Origin: an uncultured bacterium
GTDB lineage: Bacteria; Actinomycetota; Coriobacteriia; Coriobacteriales; Eggerthellaceae
Direction of reading: 5' to 3'
NCBI GenBank assembly: GCA_947649215.1
Contig: CANSQW010000011.1
Span: forward strand, 1 to 15,307
Length of the DNA: 15,307 nt
The notes below the pieces were generated by a model that was not told the DNA's origin, made no database searches, and worked only from the letters and a program-made list of their open reading frames with translations. Below, one piece after another: positions 13,663 to 15,307 of the stretch. A program made the translations under genes and the position numbers. How positions within the stretch are numbered: the first letter of the stretch is position 1; the number at the start of each line of letters is the position of its first letter.

Positions 13663-15117
13663 ATGTTCGCTTTTGATAGGGAAGAGGACCTTGCCAAGAT
13701 ATTCGCCCGCTTCTTCCGGGAGACAAGCTTCGATGACCTGCCTCCCGCAGTCGTCGAGGAGGTGAAGAAGCAGGTCGTCGACTTCTTCGGATGTGCCGTG
13801 GCCGGAGCCATGAAGCCAGGCCCCGTCCAGGTGCGCGGGCTCAACCTGCACAACGGCGGCGCGCAGGAGGCGCGTGTCTGGGGCCCGGGTGTCAAGCTGC
13901 CGGTGGCCTACGCTGCTCAGTGCAACGCCACGGCGGGCCATGCGCTCGACTTCGACGACGTGCACGACGCTGTCATGCATCCTGGTGTCATCTCCATGTC
14001 CACGGCGATGGCTCTGGCCGACTATCGCGAGGGCATGACGGGCAAGGAGCTTATCATGGCCGTGGCCCTTGGCGCTGAGATGATCGTGCGCATGAACCTG
14101 GGCATGCATCCCGGCAACCCCGTCATCCCCTATGGGTGGCACACCACGTCGCTCAACGGCAACCTGGTGTCTGCCAACCTGGCGGCCAAGATCCTGGGAC
14201 TTGACTTCGACCAGACGGTATTCGCCATAGGCCTGGGTTACCATCAGGCGTGCGGCAATGGTCAGACCACCAAGGACGGCGGCTTCGCCAAGCGCGTGGG
14301 CCCCGGCTTCGCGGTGCGCAACGGCATCACCGCCGCTCTCCTTGCCGAACGCGGCCTGACGGCGGCCATCAACAGCTTCGAGGGCGAGTGGGGCTTCGTC
14401 CACACTTATATGTTCGACGACTTCGACCGCGAGGCGGTCATCGCCGAGCTCGGTGAGCGCTGGGAGGCCGGCAACGTCTTGTGCAAGCCCTACCCCTGCT
14501 GCCGCGGTACGCACAACTTTGCTGATGCCGGCATTTACCTGCGCAAGACCTACGACATCGACCCTGAGCAGATCGAGCGCATCGACTGCCTGTGCGGCAA
14601 GGGCACCCTCAACCTGCTCGGCCAGCCCCTGTCAGTCAAGGCGCATCCCAAGACGCCGGCAGACGTGCAGTTCAGCTGCGCGTGGGGCGTCGCCTCAGGC
14701 CTCGCGAAGGGACAGGCCACCCTCAAGGAGTACAGCGACTCGGAGGAGGGGATCTTCAACCCGGAGATACGCGCCGTTGCTGCGAAGATCGCCACCATGG
14801 AGTACTCGCCTGACATGGATCCGAAGAACCCCGAGGTCAGCAAGTACGAGGGCGCGAAGGTCACTGTCACTATGAAAGACGGCGCGGTGCACTCTGTCTA
14901 CCTGCCGAGTGCTAAGGGTTGTGCCGATAACCCGCAATCCTATGAGGACGTTGTGACGAAGTACTATGGCAACCTCGCCTACGCCGAGGTTCCTATCCCC
15001 GAGACGAACGGCCGCAAGATCGCTGAGCTCTGCGCAGACCTGGAGCAGCTCGATGATGTGCGGGTGCTCAATGAGCTCATGGTTTGGGAGCACCCTGAAC
15101 ACCGCGCTGAGCTCTAG
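13663..15117 (+). CDS. MmgE/PrpD family protein (484 aa)
   Basis: Full-length member of the family that includes 2-methylcitrate dehydratase (PrpD) and cis-aconitate decarboxylase. Landmarks are GHALDFDDVHDAVMHPG (His93, Asp96, Asp98, Asp99, His101, His106), GWHTTS (His160), the FAKRVGPGFA segment (Lys210) and KPYPCCRGTH (Lys275, His284). These are the regions that hold catalytic and substrate-binding residues in the family. The usual Thr after DFDD is Val100 here. The family has no metal cofactor and acts in the cytoplasm on small polycarboxylates, mostly by dehydration/hydration or decarboxylation. Start: ATG with AGAGGA 4 nt upstream. It is the last gene before a strong terminator, 73 nt after the DcuC-like carrier, which fits a shared carboxylate substrate. 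No methylcitrate synthase or lyase gene lies nearby, so the classical propionate cycle is unlikely. Confidence 0.88.
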   Translation: MFAFDREEDLAKIFARFFRETSFDDLPPAVVEEVKKQVVDFFGCAVAGAMKPGPVQVRGLNLHNGGAQEARVWGPGVKLPVAYAAQCNATAGHALDFDDVHDAVMHPGVISMSTAMALADYREGMTGKELIMAVALGAEMIVRMNLGMHPGNPVIPYGWHTTSLNGNLVSANLAAKILGLDFDQTVFAIGLGYHQACGNGQTTKDGGFAKRVGPGFAVRNGITAALLAERGLTAAINSFEGEWGFVHTYMFDDFDREAVIAELGERWEAGNVLCKPYPCCRGTHNFADAGIYLRKTYDIDPEQIERIDCLCGKGTLNLLGQPLSVKAHPKTPADVQFSCAWGVASGLAKGQATLKEYSDSEEGIFNPEIRAVAAKIATMEYSPDMDPKNPEVSKYEGAKVTVTMKDGAVHSVYLPSAKGCADNPQSYEDVVTKYYGNLAYAEVPIPETNGRKIAELCADLEQLDDVRVLNELMVWEHPEHRAEL

Positions 15118-15137
15118 CCTTCTCCGCCAGCAGCGAC

Positions 15138-15172
15138 AAGGCGCCCTGGGCCCTGCGGCCTGGGGCGCTTTT
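15138..15172 (+). terminator. Rho-independent terminator of the molybdoenzyme operon
   Basis: GCGCCCTGGGCC (15141-15152) pairs with GGCCTGGGGCGC (15157-15168) as a 12-bp stem with two G-U wobbles around a CTGC loop. TTTT follows at once (15169-15172) and AAG (15138-15140) can pair with it. It begins 20 nt after the PrpD-family stop codon. It is the only structure in the window with a proper U-tract, so it marks the operon end. Confidence 0.85.
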
Positions 15173-15307
15173 GCGTGGGGGCGCACCCGGTCGTCCCAGT
15201 TGCGCTCCGTGCCCCGCCTCTCCCGCGCAGCCTCCACCCAGAAACTGGCCAAAATCGACGGCTTGACGACAAGCGACGACCGAAAGCGGGCGCCCTTCGC
15301 CCAAGGC
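15173..15307. other. Region after terminator with no recognised gene
   Basis: These 135 bases hold no frame with recognisable protein similarity or a convincing ribosome binding site on either strand. A small GGGCG/CGCCC inverted repeat lies near the window end. It is probably intergenic. Confidence 0.4.

Noticed and set aside
15077..15304. Small minus-strand frame at the right edge
   Set aside because: It overlaps the end of the PrpD gene and the terminator, has low-complexity composition and no recognisable similarity.

Overview
The window is GC-rich, densely packed bacterial DNA. It carries a cofactor-rich anaerobic gene set: a molybdopterin oxidoreductase with its iron-sulfur partner, an Old Yellow Enzyme-type flavin/Fe-S reductase, several transporters and a PucR-type regulator. 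Gene style, codon use and protein similarity as I remember it point to an anaerobic gut actinobacterium of the Eggerthellaceae (Eggerthella/Gordonibacter/Adlercreutzia-like). That placement is from recognition, not from a search.

Left part (1-5296). The 3' end of an FAD-dependent dehydrogenase (1-399) converges on two tandem paralogous cupin genes on the minus strand (474-890, 941-1354). From a shared intergenic region, a rightward operon runs off: an MFS transporter (1533-2726), a BaiCD/2,4-dienoyl-CoA-reductase-like flavoenzyme (2730-4685) and a third member of the same cupin family (4717-5244). A minus-strand PucR/CdaR-type regulator (5297-6988) converges on this operon.

Right part (6989-15172). 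The regulator is divergent from a long co-directional run: an MFS transporter resembling aromatic-acid/H+ symporters (7180-8544), a 786-residue cytoplasmic molybdopterin enzyme (8596-10956), its two-cluster ferredoxin subunit (10987-11325), three successive tiny Cys-rich zinc-ribbon proteins (11400-12100), a DcuC-like carboxylate carrier (12186-13589) and an MmgE/PrpD-family enzyme (13663-15117). The run closes with a clear rho-independent terminator (15138-15172). GC-rich hairpins without U-tracts sit in three of the intercistronic gaps.

Working model (inference): the regulator senses an organic acid, probably aromatic or unsaturated, and controls one or both flanking operons. The transporters bring in the substrate or exchange it for product. 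The molybdoenzyme/ferredoxin pair performs a reductive or hydroxyl-transfer step. The PrpD-like enzyme, the OYE-type reductase and the cupins could do dehydration/hydration, C=C reduction and isomerisation or decarboxylation steps. The substrate cannot be read from the sequence. The least explained parts are the zinc-ribbon trio, the three-member cupin family and the altered Fe-S motif in the molybdoenzyme.
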